6,182 nucleotides of DNA from Sulfuricella sp. (GTDB lineage Bacteria; Pseudomonadota; Gammaproteobacteria; Burkholderiales; Sulfuricellaceae). Shown piece after piece: positions 1 to 5,745 of this stretch. The position numbers were made by a program, and so were the translations under genes. The stretch covers positions 1-6,182 of the forward strand of contig JAUYEK010000121.1 of NCBI GenBank assembly GCA_030691435.1, written 5' to 3'. The notes below the pieces were generated by a model that ran no database searches, was not told where the DNA came from, and saw only the letters and a list, made by a program, of their open reading frames with translations. How positions within the stretch are numbered: the stretch's first letter is position 1; each line of letters opens with the position of its first letter.

Positions 1-642
1 GGCGCCGACATAGAAGCGCTTGCCCGCCCAGAACTGCACCGGCGTGGCGAGCAGCCATTGCAGCCAGCGCGGCAGTAACTCTACATGCTGACCGAAAAGC
101 ATCGGACCCATCTGCGCCATCAGCGGCAGCGTAAGCACTGCGGCAATCCAGAATACGCGCAGTTCTTTCCGGTACGCTGCGGCGCGCCGCTGCTTTTCCT
201 CCGCGCGGCTGGTGCCGATCGATTCGTGAGCGCCGTAGCCGGCCTTGGCCACTGCGGCGATCAGCGTTTCCAGCGTGGCCGCGCCCGGTGCGACGCGGAT
301 ACGGGCTTTTTCCGTGGTGAAATTGACTGTGGCGCTGACGCCGTCGATTTTGTTCAATACCTTTTCGATCCGCGCGGCGCAGGCGGCGCAGGTCATGCCT
401 TCCAGCTCCAGCACCAGCTCTTGATCGGGTACGGAAAAGCCGGTTTTCTGGATGGCTTGTACCAGTTCGGCGGGTGAGGTTAGCGCCGGGTCGAATTCGA
501 TGCGGGATTTTTCGCTGGCGAGGTTGACCGCGGCTTTTACGCCGGGCAGTTTGTTGAGGTTCTTTTCGAGGCGCGCAGAACAGGCCGCGCAGGTCATGCC
601 TTCGATCGGAAGTTCGATATGCTGGGGGGAAGGGGAGGTCAT
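1..642 (-). CDS. copA: Copper-translocating P1B-type ATPase CopA, N-terminal part (3' end outside window)
   Basis: This is the N-terminal 214 residues of an inner-membrane ATPase that pumps Cu(I) out of the cytoplasm. Two heavy-metal-associated (HMA) domains come first, each with the metal-binding motif GMTCAAC (residues 15-21 and 82-88). They are followed by a basic, Lys/Arg-rich linker and the first two membrane helices (about 162-180 and 193-212). The last visible residues, TPVQFWAGKRFYVGA, match the start of the conserved P1B membrane core. The catalytic DKTGT and CPC motifs would lie beyond position 1, so metal choice (Cu/Ag rather than Zn/Cd) is inferred from the HMA motifs and the Sco neighbour. 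The start chosen is the ATG at 640-642. The frame stays open upstream to a stop at 700-702, and in-frame GTG codons at 664-666 and 679-681 are alternatives. None has a clear ribosome binding site. Confidence 0.93.
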   Translation of the reverse strand, partial: MTSPSPQHIELPIEGMTCAACSARLEKNLNKLPGVKAAVNLASEKSRIEFDPALTSPAELVQAIQKTGFSVPDQELVLELEGMTCAACAARIEKVLNKIDGVSATVNFTTEKARIRVAPGAATLETLIAAVAKAGYGAHESIGTSRAEEKQRRAAAYRKELRVFWIAAVLTLPLMAQMGPMLFGQHVELLPRWLQWLLATPVQFWAGKRFYVGA

Positions 643-688
643 ATCATCGGATTCTACATCATCCACGCATTCTGCCGCCACCAGCCGG

Positions 689-718
689 TTGACACCCGAT
701 TATCCGCAGTGCTACTTT
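689..718 (+). promoter_or_regulatory. Candidate sigma-70 promoter reading rightwards
   Basis: A perfect -35 hexamer TTGACA (689-694) is followed after 18 bp by TACTTT (713-718), a weak -10 that keeps the TAnnnT pattern. Transcription would start near 725, about 33 nt before the ATG at 758. It lies in the only sizeable gap between the divergent copA and the rightward genes. A minus-strand GATAAT (704 to 699) inside the same spacer could be the copA -10, but no good -35 accompanies it. No CueR/MerR-type dyad was recognised. Confidence 0.4.
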
Positions 719-757
719 GCCGACCACATTCAGGAATGACAGCGAAAGCCCCCGACT

Positions 758-1015
758 ATGGAAAAATCTCCCGCCCTCCTCAATAACGCGCGCAAAAACC
801 AAGCCATAAACACGCGCAAAAACCAGGCTATCGCCACCCAGCGCACACTGGCGAAGGCCGGCATGGGCGCGTCGATGGGCGTGCTGGTATGGTCGGCGAT
901 GGCGCGCAGCCGCAAGGTGATGCGCTACCATACGCTGGCCGGCGTGGCGCTGCTCGGTTTCGCCGTCTGGCATATCGCGCTGTACAAGGCGCGCAACAAG
1001 ACTTTCGAAGAATAA
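758..1015 (+). CDS. Small two-helix membrane protein of unknown function
   Basis: This is an 85-residue protein that I do not recognise. The N-terminal 30 residues are hydrophilic and basic and contain a duplicated eight-residue unit (residues 10-17 NARKNQAI and 18-25 NTRKNQAI). Two hydrophobic segments follow, about 33-49 and 57-76, separated by a basic RSRKVMRYH turn. This predicts a hairpin in the inner membrane with both ends in the cytoplasm. His58 and His72 sit in or beside the second helix. The ATG at 758 is the only usable start because an in-frame stop lies at 737-739; no strong Shine-Dalgarno sequence precedes it. A promoter candidate lies about 40 bp upstream. The stop at 1013-1015 is two bases before the proposed TTG start of the ATP-grasp gene, so the two may be translationally coupled. 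The small size and absence of known domains limit the call, but codon-aligned conservation of the duplicated unit supports real coding. Confidence 0.7.
   Translation: MEKSPALLNNARKNQAINTRKNQAIATQRTLAKAGMGASMGVLVWSAMARSRKVMRYHTLAGVALLGFAVWHIALYKARNKTFEE
785..832 (+). repeat. 24-bp tandem duplication inside the small membrane protein gene
   Basis: Two directly adjacent 24-bp units (785-808 and 809-832) are identical at 20 of 24 positions and are in register with the codons. They encode NARKNQAI and NTRKNQAI. Three of the four differences are silent (CAA/CAG, GCC/GCT, ATA/ATC); only GCG/ACG changes an amino acid. Confidence 0.85.
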
Positions 1016-1017
1016 GA

Positions 1018-2268
1018 TTGGCTCCCCAACTGCCCACTTCGTCAAGCTCGGGACAGGCCTGCGGCGCAAGCGCTTTCCCCCTCGTCGATTTTCCCCGGCT
1101 GCGCGGACTGCTGGCGCAGCGTTGCGGTGGTGAAGAAGCCTGCCGCGCCCTGCTCGAACAGCGTCCCCACCTGTTCGCCACGTCAGCGGCGCATCTTTCG
1201 CGCGAGGCGGATGCGCTGATGCGCGCCACCATCGCGGCGGTAGAAGCGGTGGTGGCGTTGCCTGCCTACCGCGACGCGGTGCTTTCCCGTTCCCCGGCGA
1301 TCGTCCATTTCGATCCGGGCGCTCGCGGTGTTTTTCTCGGCTACGACTTCCATCTCACTGACGGCGTTCCCCAGCTCATCGAAATCAACACCAACGCCGG
1401 CGGAGGATTGCTCAATGCGGTGCTGGCGAACTCGCTACCCGCCGGCAAGCCGGATGTGGCGAGCCGGGAAGACGCCTTCGTCGCCATGTTCCGCGATGAA
1501 TGGCGCCTCCAGCGCGGCGACCGGCCATTGCGCGCAATTGCCATCGTGGATGATGACCCCGCCGGGCAATATCTTTACCCTGAGTTCCTGCTGTTTCGTG
1601 AGCTGTTCCGCCGCCACGGACTGTTCGCCGAAGTGGCAGACGCTGGCGCACTGGTTTACCGGGATGGTTTGCTTTGGCATGGTGACACGGCGATCGACCT
1701 GGTTTACAACCGCGCTACCGATTTCATGCTGGAACAGCCTGCCCACGCCGGCTTGCGCCACGCCTACCTGGACGGCGCCGTGGTCGTGACGCCGCACCCG
1801 CGCGCGCACGCCCTCTACGCCGACAAGCGCAACCTGGTGCTGTTGAGCGACCCGGAACGCCTGCGCCAACTGGGCGCGACCGAGAACATTGTCGCCACTT
1901 TGGCGCGCGGCGTCCCGGCCACGGTTGAAGTCGCGCCGGACAATGCCGAATCCCTGTGGCGCGAGCGGCGCCGCCTGTTTTTCAAGCCGGCGCACGGGTT
2001 CGGGAGCCGCGGCGCCTATCGCGGCGAAAAGCTGACCCGCCGCGTCTGGCAGGACATCCTCGCCGGCCAGTACGTCGCGCAGGCTTTCGTACCGCCCAGC
2101 GAACGCGTGTTGCGCGACGCGGCAACGCCCGTCTCGCTGAAAATGGATTTCCGTTATTACGTCTACGCCGGCGCCACCCAGCTGATCGCGGCGCGCCTCT
2201 ATCAGGGGCAAACCACAAATTTCCGCACCCCATTTGGAGGCTTCGCCCCGGTGCTGATCGACGGTTGA
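1018..2268 (+). CDS. Circularly permuted ATP-grasp-like protein, substrate unknown
   Basis: This is a cytoplasmic protein of 416 residues that probably ligates a carboxylate to an amine or thiol using ATP. The substrate cannot be deduced. The N-terminal half contains GVFLGYDFH (104-112) and QLIEINTNAGGG (119-130), which resembles the metal-binding E-x-N element normally at the end of an ATP-grasp fold. The nucleotide-binding elements come later: ADKRN (268-272), FFKPAHGFGSRG (321-332) with Lys323 and a glycine-rich loop, then DFRYYVYAG (377-385) and AARLYQGQTTNFRTP (391-405). This reversed order suggests circular permutation, as in the glutathionylspermidine synthase-like group. The start is uncertain. 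TTG at 1018 follows GAAG (1007-1010) at a 7-nt spacing and lies 2 nt after the upstream stop. An ATG at 889 would overlap the upstream gene by 127 bp and is unlikely. The first in-frame ATG inside the protein (residue 68) would remove sequence that looks like part of the domain. Confidence 0.72.
   Translation: MAPQLPTSSSSGQACGASAFPLVDFPRLRGLLAQRCGGEEACRALLEQRPHLFATSAAHLSREADALMRATIAAVEAVVALPAYRDAVLSRSPAIVHFDPGARGVFLGYDFHLTDGVPQLIEINTNAGGGLLNAVLANSLPAGKPDVASREDAFVAMFRDEWRLQRGDRPLRAIAIVDDDPAGQYLYPEFLLFRELFRRHGLFAEVADAGALVYRDGLLWHGDTAIDLVYNRATDFMLEQPAHAGLRHAYLDGAVVVTPHPRAHALYADKRNLVLLSDPERLRQLGATENIVATLARGVPATVEVAPDNAESLWRERRRLFFKPAHGFGSRGAYRGEKLTRRVWQDILAGQYVAQAFVPPSERVLRDAATPVSLKMDFRYYVYAGATQLIAARLYQGQTTNFRTPFGGFAPVLIDG
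1036..1058. repeat. Possible copy of a dispersed short intergenic repeat
   Basis: The segment ACTTCGTCAAGCTCGGGACA and its GGC extension resembles, from memory, the short repeat with core CTTCGACAAGCTCAGGACAG, scattered between genes in many proteobacterial genomes. It lies at the gene junction and, read in the ATP-grasp frame, encodes a Ser/Gly-rich stretch (TSSSSGQA) unlike the rest of the protein. Only one copy is in the window, so repetition cannot be shown here. Confidence 0.35.
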
Positions 2269-2307
2269 AAAATATTGCGTCGCCACGTCGCAAACATATC
2301 TGGAGTC

Positions 2308-2316
2308 TGCTATCAT
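2308..2316 (+). promoter_or_regulatory. Candidate extended -10 promoter for the DUF2946 gene
   Basis: TGCTATCAT fits the extended -10 pattern TGnTATAAT, with a 5/6 match in the hexamer (2311-2316). The -35 region (about 2288-2293, TCGCAA) is poor, which is tolerated when an extended -10 is present. The local sequence is AT-rich relative to its surroundings. Transcription would start near 2323. Confidence 0.4.
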
Positions 2317-2322
2317 TTTTGC

Positions 2323-2718
2323 ATGCTCTCCATCGCCGACATAACGCGCAATCTCATGCGCCGTTCCGCCTTCATCGCGTTGTTCGCGGTGTTGCTCAAC
2401 GCGCTCGCGCCGACGCTGTCCTACGCGATGGCGGCGGGCAAGGGCGGTGCGGTGGTCGAGATGTGCACCAGCTTCGGTCTCAAGAAGGTGCTGGTGTCCA
2501 AAACAGACGGCAGCGACACTTCCTCCACGCATGGCATCAAGCACTGCCCGTTCTGCCTGTCCGCCGATTCGACGCCGCCGGTTCCCGCCGAGCAGTCGGC
2601 TACCCTGTTCGTTTCGCCGGAAACGGTGCTTGTCGTTGCCAGCGGACGGCAAATCGTCCACAACCCCCTGCTTTCCTGGTCTGCCGCGCACAAACGCGGC
2701 CCTCCCTCCCTCGCCTGA
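2323..2718 (+). CDS. Exported DUF2946-type protein with Cys/His metal-site-like motif
   Basis: This 131-residue protein resembles the DUF2946 family, common in betaproteobacteria and without an established function. A basic start followed by a hydrophobic run (about 13-35, ending in LSYA) looks like a signal peptide cleaved before MAAGKGG. The mature part contains an early MCTS (Cys48) and then HGIKHCPFC (70-78), with His70, His74, Cys75 and Cys78. These residues could bind a metal or form disulphides. The C-terminal HKRGPP also fits what I recall of the family. Its place between the copper ATPase region and an Sco gene makes a copper role plausible, but this is inference. The start is uncertain: ATG 2323 sits at the predicted transcription start, ATG 2356 would leave a textbook signal peptide beginning MRRSAF, and a TTG at 2275 lies further upstream. 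None has a well-spaced Shine-Dalgarno sequence. Confidence 0.75.
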   Translation: MLSIADITRNLMRRSAFIALFAVLLNALAPTLSYAMAAGKGGAVVEMCTSFGLKKVLVSKTDGSDTSSTHGIKHCPFCLSADSTPPVPAEQSATLFVSPETVLVVASGRQIVHNPLLSWSAAHKRGPPSLA

Positions 2719-2725
2719 TGTTCCT

Positions 2726-2747
2726 GTCTGCCCGTTCACGGGCGGAC
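2726..2747 (+). other. RNA hairpin after the DUF2946 gene
   Basis: GTCTGCCCG (2726-2734) pairs with CGGGCGGAC (2739-2747) around a TTCA loop. All nine pairs form, one of them G-U. It begins 8 nt after the DUF2946 stop and has no T-tract, so it is more likely an mRNA-stability element or a partial terminator than a full terminator. Confidence 0.5.
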
Positions 2748-2757
2748 GCGTCTCGTC

Positions 2758-2779
2758 GCCGCGCCGTCGGCGCGGCTTT
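2758..2779 (+). terminator. GC-only hairpin with short T run, weak terminator or attenuator
   Basis: GCCGCGCC (2758-2765) pairs perfectly with GGCGCGGC (2769-2776) around a GTC loop and is followed by TTT (2777-2779). The stem is strong, but three T residues make a poor intrinsic terminator. It lies between the DUF2946 gene and the downstream Sco operon, where partial termination could set different expression levels on the two sides. Confidence 0.4.
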
Positions 2780-2810
2780 GCATCGCATAAAGAGGGAAAG
2801 GACGGCCATC

Positions 2811-2996
2811 ATGAAAGAAACCAAAGCGGTTGCGGATTCCCGCAACGACAGTGAAATGACTTCGCTGCTGCTGGGCGCCGGCTTTGCGCTGGCTTCGCTG
2901 ATTATCCTGCCGGCGCTGGCGCAGCGCATCGGCCTGGGCTCCACCCTGACCATCGCCCTGCGTGGCGCCTTGATGCGCGCTTCGAACCGGGTATGA
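2811..2996 (+). CDS. Small single-helix membrane protein, unknown function
   Basis: This is a 61-residue open frame that I do not recognise. It opens with a hydrophilic, charged stretch (MKETKAVADSRNDSE), then a hydrophobic segment (about 17-38), then a short basic C-terminal tail ending RASNRV, which suggests one membrane helix. Coding is supported by a clear ribosome binding site, AAAGGA (2797-2802), 8 nt before the ATG, the best in this window. Its stop lies in a GTATGAGC context 13 nt before the Sco start, so the two are very likely co-transcribed. By position it may be an accessory of the Sco/ABC operon; the sequence gives no direct functional clue. Gene prediction may miss it because of its size. 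Confidence 0.65.
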   Translation: MKETKAVADSRNDSEMTSLLLGAGFALASLIILPALAQRIGLGSTLTIALRGALMRASNRV

Positions 2997-3009
2997 GCGA
3001 GCCTGGCCG

Positions 3010-3600
3010 ATGAGCAAACGGTTGGGTTTTTTGCTGGCTGCACTCGTGATCGGGCTGGCCGGCGCGGCGTGGTGGGTGCAGCGCGGCGGGCATGGCTCCA
3101 TGCCCGCCTTGGCGGAGCGTCCGGTTGGTGGGGATTTCACCCTGCAAACCGCGAACGGGCCGATCTCGTTGCGCGATCTGCGTGGGAAGGTGGTGCTGCT
3201 GTACTTTGGCTACACTCATTGCCCTGACGTTTGCCCGGCATCCATGGCGGCAGGCTCCCAGGCGCTGACGCGGCTTTCTCCGGAAGAACGCGGCAAGACG
3301 CGGTTGCTGTACGTTTCGGTGGATCCGGCACGTGACACGCCGGCGCGGCTCAAAGAATACACCGCTTATTTCCATCCCGACATGATCGGCGCCACCGGCA
3401 CGCCCGAGCAAATTGCGGCGGTGACGCGCGCCTACGGCGCCAGCTATGCCCGCCAGGCGGCACGCCCGGACGGCGGCTACGCAGTGGATCACTCCGCCCA
3501 GACCTACGTCATCGGTCCCGACGGACGGCTGGCGGGGGAAATCGAGTACGGCGCCAATGCGGCGAAAGTGGTCGATACCGTGCGCAAATTCTTGCCCTGA
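3010..3600 (+). CDS. sco: SCO1/SenC/PrrC family copper chaperone
   Basis: This is a membrane-anchored periplasmic thioredoxin-fold protein of 196 residues, the usual Sco length. Sco proteins deliver copper to, or act as thiol reductants for, the CuA site of cytochrome oxidase and some other periplasmic copper enzymes. An N-terminal hydrophobic segment (about 5-23) is an uncleaved anchor or signal peptide. The diagnostic copper site is complete: GYTHCPDVCP (68-76-77 region) supplies Cys71 and Cys75 in a CxxxC motif, and the distal His161 lies in VDHSAQTYVI. VSVDPARDTP (102-111) is also typical. A short GCGAG lies about 8 nt before the ATG. No cytochrome oxidase gene is visible in the window, so the client is unknown; here the Sco gene heads a compact group of membrane-protein and ABC-transporter genes. 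The fold and copper residues make the family assignment secure. Confidence 0.94.
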   Translation: MSKRLGFLLAALVIGLAGAAWWVQRGGHGSMPALAERPVGGDFTLQTANGPISLRDLRGKVVLLYFGYTHCPDVCPASMAAGSQALTRLSPEERGKTRLLYVSVDPARDTPARLKEYTAYFHPDMIGATGTPEQIAAVTRAYGASYARQAARPDGGYAVDHSAQTYVIGPDGRLAGEIEYGANAAKVVDTVRKFLP

Positions 3601-3612
3601 TCCCCGCCCGCC

Positions 3613-3948
3613 ATGCTATCGAGAAATTCCCATCGTGCCTTGGTCTTCCTCACGTTCATCTTGGTGGCGTTCTTGCTGACCTTCGCCGATGCCGCCAGCC
3701 AGCGCACCAGCCGCTCCGCGGCGCTGGCGGCGAATGCGCGGCTGGTGGAGCGGTTGGGGCTGACCGACCTGTGCCTGTTCACGGAAGCCCGCTACACGCG
3801 ACACCCTTCCCAGGCCGACTTGCACAGCGCCTTCCAGGATCACCCCATCGGCCTCGAACATTTCCCCAGCGGTTCGTTGTTGCCGCCGCCGCGCTCTCTT
3901 GCCGCCTCCTATGAAAATCTGGATCGAAAAACAAACCGCCCTGATTGA
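3613..3948 (+). CDS. Small exported protein of unknown function, ABC-operon partner
   Basis: This is a 111-residue protein of no family I can name. Residues 8-27 are strongly hydrophobic and end in FADA, giving a likely signal peptide cleaved before ASQRTS, or else an N-terminal anchor. The mature part is helical and basic at first (about 29-49), followed by a compact segment TDLCLFTEARYTRHPSQADL (51-70) and FQDHPIGLEHFPSGSLLPPP (74-93). These contain Cys54, His64, His71, His77 and His83, which could contact a metal. The gene starts 12 nt after the Sco stop with no clear Shine-Dalgarno sequence, and its 3' end overlaps the permease gene by 38 nt. The tight linkage suggests a periplasmic partner of the ABC transporter or of Sco. 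The function is inferred from position only. Confidence 0.72.
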   Translation: MLSRNSHRALVFLTFILVAFLLTFADAASQRTSRSAALAANARLVERLGLTDLCLFTEARYTRHPSQADLHSAFQDHPIGLEHFPSGSLLPPPRSLAASYENLDRKTNRPD

Positions 3949-5062
3949 TTTCACCCTGGCGTCGCTGGCGCGGCGCAAGGTGAAGAACTTCGGCCTGCTG
4001 CTGGTCTATATGCTGATCGTATTCCTGCTTGCTTCGGTGATGCTGTATACCAGCGCACTGCGGCGCGAGGCCGCGCAGGTGCTGAAAAACTCGCCTGAAG
4101 TTATCGTCCAGCGCATGGTCGCCGGTCGGCACGACCTGATCCCGCCCGGCTATCTGGAAAGGCTCGGTCGCATCCGTGGCGTGCAGAAGAAGGAAGGACG
4201 GCTGTGGGGCTATTACTATGATGCCGTGGTCAAGGCCAACTATACTTTCATGGTGCCGACGGCGGGAGCTGTCGCAGCCGGGAAAGTCGCCGACGGCAAA
4301 ATCGTGGTTGGCGCAGCGGTGGCGCGCGAGCGCGGGTTGGTGCCCGGCAATCTGATCTCCTTCCGCTCCTACTCGGGGCGGCAGTTCTCGTTCGCGGTGG
4401 CGGATGTGCTGCCGCACGAGGCGGAGCTGGTCAGCGCCGACCTCCTTTTGTTGAGCGAAGCCGATTACCGCGCCTTCTTCCAGATTCCCGCCGGGCATTA
4501 CACCGACATCGCGCTGTCGGTGGCCAACCCGCAGGAAGTGCGCAACATCGCCGCCAAGCTCGCCGAAACGCTGCCTGATTCGCGCCCCATCCTGCGCGAG
4601 GAGGTGCTGCGCACCTACGAATCCATCTTCAACTGGCGCGAGGGTATCGTGCTGGTGCTGCTCTCCGGCAGCATCCTCGCCTTCGCCATCTTCGCCTGGG
4701 AAAAAGCCTCCGGGCTGTCGGCCGAGGAAAAGCGCGAAATCGGCATCCTTAAAGCTATCGGCTGGGAAACCGGCGACGTGCTCAAGATGAAATTCTGGGA
4801 AGGCGCGCTGATTTCCCTGACAGCGTTCCTGCTCGGCTACATCGCCGCCTACCTGCACGTATTCCGCTTTTCCGCCGCGCTCTTCGAGCCGGTGTTGAAG
4901 GGCTGGGCGGTGCTCTATCCGCGCTTCGAACTGGTGCCGGCGGTGGACGGTTTTCAGGTCGCCACGCTGTTCTTTTTCACGGTATTCCCCTACACGGTGG
5001 CGACTATCGTGCCGATCTGGCGCGCGGCGATTACCGACCCGGATGCGGTGATGCGGAGCTGA
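3911..5062 (+). CDS. MacB/FtsX-type ABC transporter permease
   Basis: This is a 383-residue inner-membrane permease with the MacB/LolCE layout. It has one helix near the N-terminus (about 27-49), a periplasmic domain of about 195 residues (51-244), then three helices (about 245-263, 298-315 and 350-370). The segment EEKREIGILKAIGWETGDVL (272-291) is the characteristic FtsX-domain cytoplasmic element that couples to the ATPase, and the tail ITDPDAVMRS matches the usual DP-x-x-A-hydrophobic ending. Such mechanotransmission transporters act on periplasmic substrates, extract lipoproteins or drive export through partners rather than using a simple channel. ATG 3911 is preferred; a TTG at 3899 in the same frame is possible. 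The start lies inside the preceding gene, which suggests translational coupling. The ATPase gene follows 4 nt after the stop. The substrate is unknown. Confidence 0.9.
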   Translation: MKIWIEKQTALIDFTLASLARRKVKNFGLLLVYMLIVFLLASVMLYTSALRREAAQVLKNSPEVIVQRMVAGRHDLIPPGYLERLGRIRGVQKKEGRLWGYYYDAVVKANYTFMVPTAGAVAAGKVADGKIVVGAAVARERGLVPGNLISFRSYSGRQFSFAVADVLPHEAELVSADLLLLSEADYRAFFQIPAGHYTDIALSVANPQEVRNIAAKLAETLPDSRPILREEVLRTYESIFNWREGIVLVLLSGSILAFAIFAWEKASGLSAEEKREIGILKAIGWETGDVLKMKFWEGALISLTAFLLGYIAAYLHVFRFSAALFEPVLKGWAVLYPRFELVPAVDGFQVATLFFFTVFPYTVATIVPIWRAAITDPDAVMRS

Positions 5063-5066
5063 CATC

Positions 5067-5744
5067 ATGATAAAACTCACCAACATCCGCAAAGCCTACA
5101 ATCAGGGGCGCGAAAACGAGTTCTGGGCGCTCGACGGCATAAACCTGGAAATCGAAGCGCAACGGGTGACCGCCCTGTGTGGGCCGAGCGGTTCGGGCAA
5201 GACCACCCTGCTGACCATCGTCGGCTGCCTGGCGCGTCCCACCAGCGGTCGCGTCCATCTCAAGGAGCGCGACATCTCGGGCCTGCCGGAGCGCTTCCTC
5301 ACCGAAATCCGGCGCAGCACCTTCGGTTTCGTATTCCAGCAATTCAACCTGATCAAGGGACTCAGCGCGCGCGACAACGTCATGTTGCCGGCTTACCCGC
5401 TCGGCGGCGATTGGCGCGCGCTGCACGACCGTGCCGAAACCCTGCTGGACTCGCTCAAGCTGGGCCATCGCCGCGATGCCCGCGTCGAATGGCTGTCCGG
5501 TGGCGAGCAGCAGCGCGTCGCCATCGCCCGCGCCATGATCAACGATCCGCAGGTGGTGATCGCCGACGAACCGACCGCCAATCTCGACACCGCGCTGTCG
5601 CGAGAATTCCTGGCGATTCTGGAAAACCTCAAGGAACAGGGCAAGACTATCCTGCTGACCAGCCACGACCCGCTGGTGATCGAATCGACGGTGGTCGATA
5701 CGGTGGTCAACCTGCGCGACGGGCGTCTGGTGAGGGGCGCCTGA
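5067..5744 (+). CDS. ABC transporter ATPase, LolD/MacB type
   Basis: This 225-residue cytoplasmic ATPase powers the permease encoded just upstream. All catalytic motifs are intact: Walker A GPSGSGKTT (39-47) with Lys45, Q-loop FQQFNL (90-95), ABC signature LSGGEQQR (143-150), Walker B VVIADEP (163-169) with catalytic Glu168, D-loop ANLD (171-174), and the switch His200 in TSHDP. Length and motif spelling fit the LolD/MacB/FtsE group, which partners FtsX-type permeases. A ribosome binding site GGAG (5055-5058), inside the permease 3' end, is 8 nt before the ATG. In classical MacB the ATPase and permease are fused; here they are separate. The next gene begins one base after the TGA. Lipoprotein-release function is not implied, because a LolC/LolE pair is absent. 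Confidence 0.94.
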   Translation: MIKLTNIRKAYNQGRENEFWALDGINLEIEAQRVTALCGPSGSGKTTLLTIVGCLARPTSGRVHLKERDISGLPERFLTEIRRSTFGFVFQQFNLIKGLSARDNVMLPAYPLGGDWRALHDRAETLLDSLKLGHRRDARVEWLSGGEQQRVAIARAMINDPQVVIADEPTANLDTALSREFLAILENLKEQGKTILLTSHDPLVIESTVVDTVVNLRDGRLVRGA

Positions 5745-5745
5745 G

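Noticed and set aside
85..739. Two plus-strand open frames opposite the copA 5' end
   Set aside because: The minus-strand reading gives two perfect GMTCAAC heavy-metal domains, so the plus-strand frames are shadows.
643..757. CueR-type copper-responsive promoter for copA
   Set aside because: No 19-bp-spaced -35/-10 pair and no CCTTCC/GGAAGG-type dyad could be found.
1435..2739. 434-codon open frame on the minus strand opposite the ATP-grasp and DUF2946 genes
   Set aside because: It spans two plus-strand genes and their promoter region, has low-complexity Arg/Gly/His-rich translation and no recognisable motif.
1956..2810. Upstream extension of the 61-aa gene frame
   Set aside because: This part is out of frame within the ATP-grasp and DUF2946 genes and is rich in Arg. 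The strong ribosome binding site at 2797-2802 marks the true start at 2811.
3779..5092. 437-codon open frame on the minus strand opposite the permease
   Set aside because: It is antisense to a clear FtsX-type permease with recognisable helices and motifs. Its translation is rich in His, Gln, Arg and Asp without any domain, as expected for the reverse of GC-rich coding DNA.
5067..5744. Assignment of the ABC pair as LolCDE lipoprotein exporter or MacB macrolide exporter
   Set aside because: Only one permease gene is present, the ATPase is not fused to it, and no MacA-like adaptor is visible, so only the structural class is supported.
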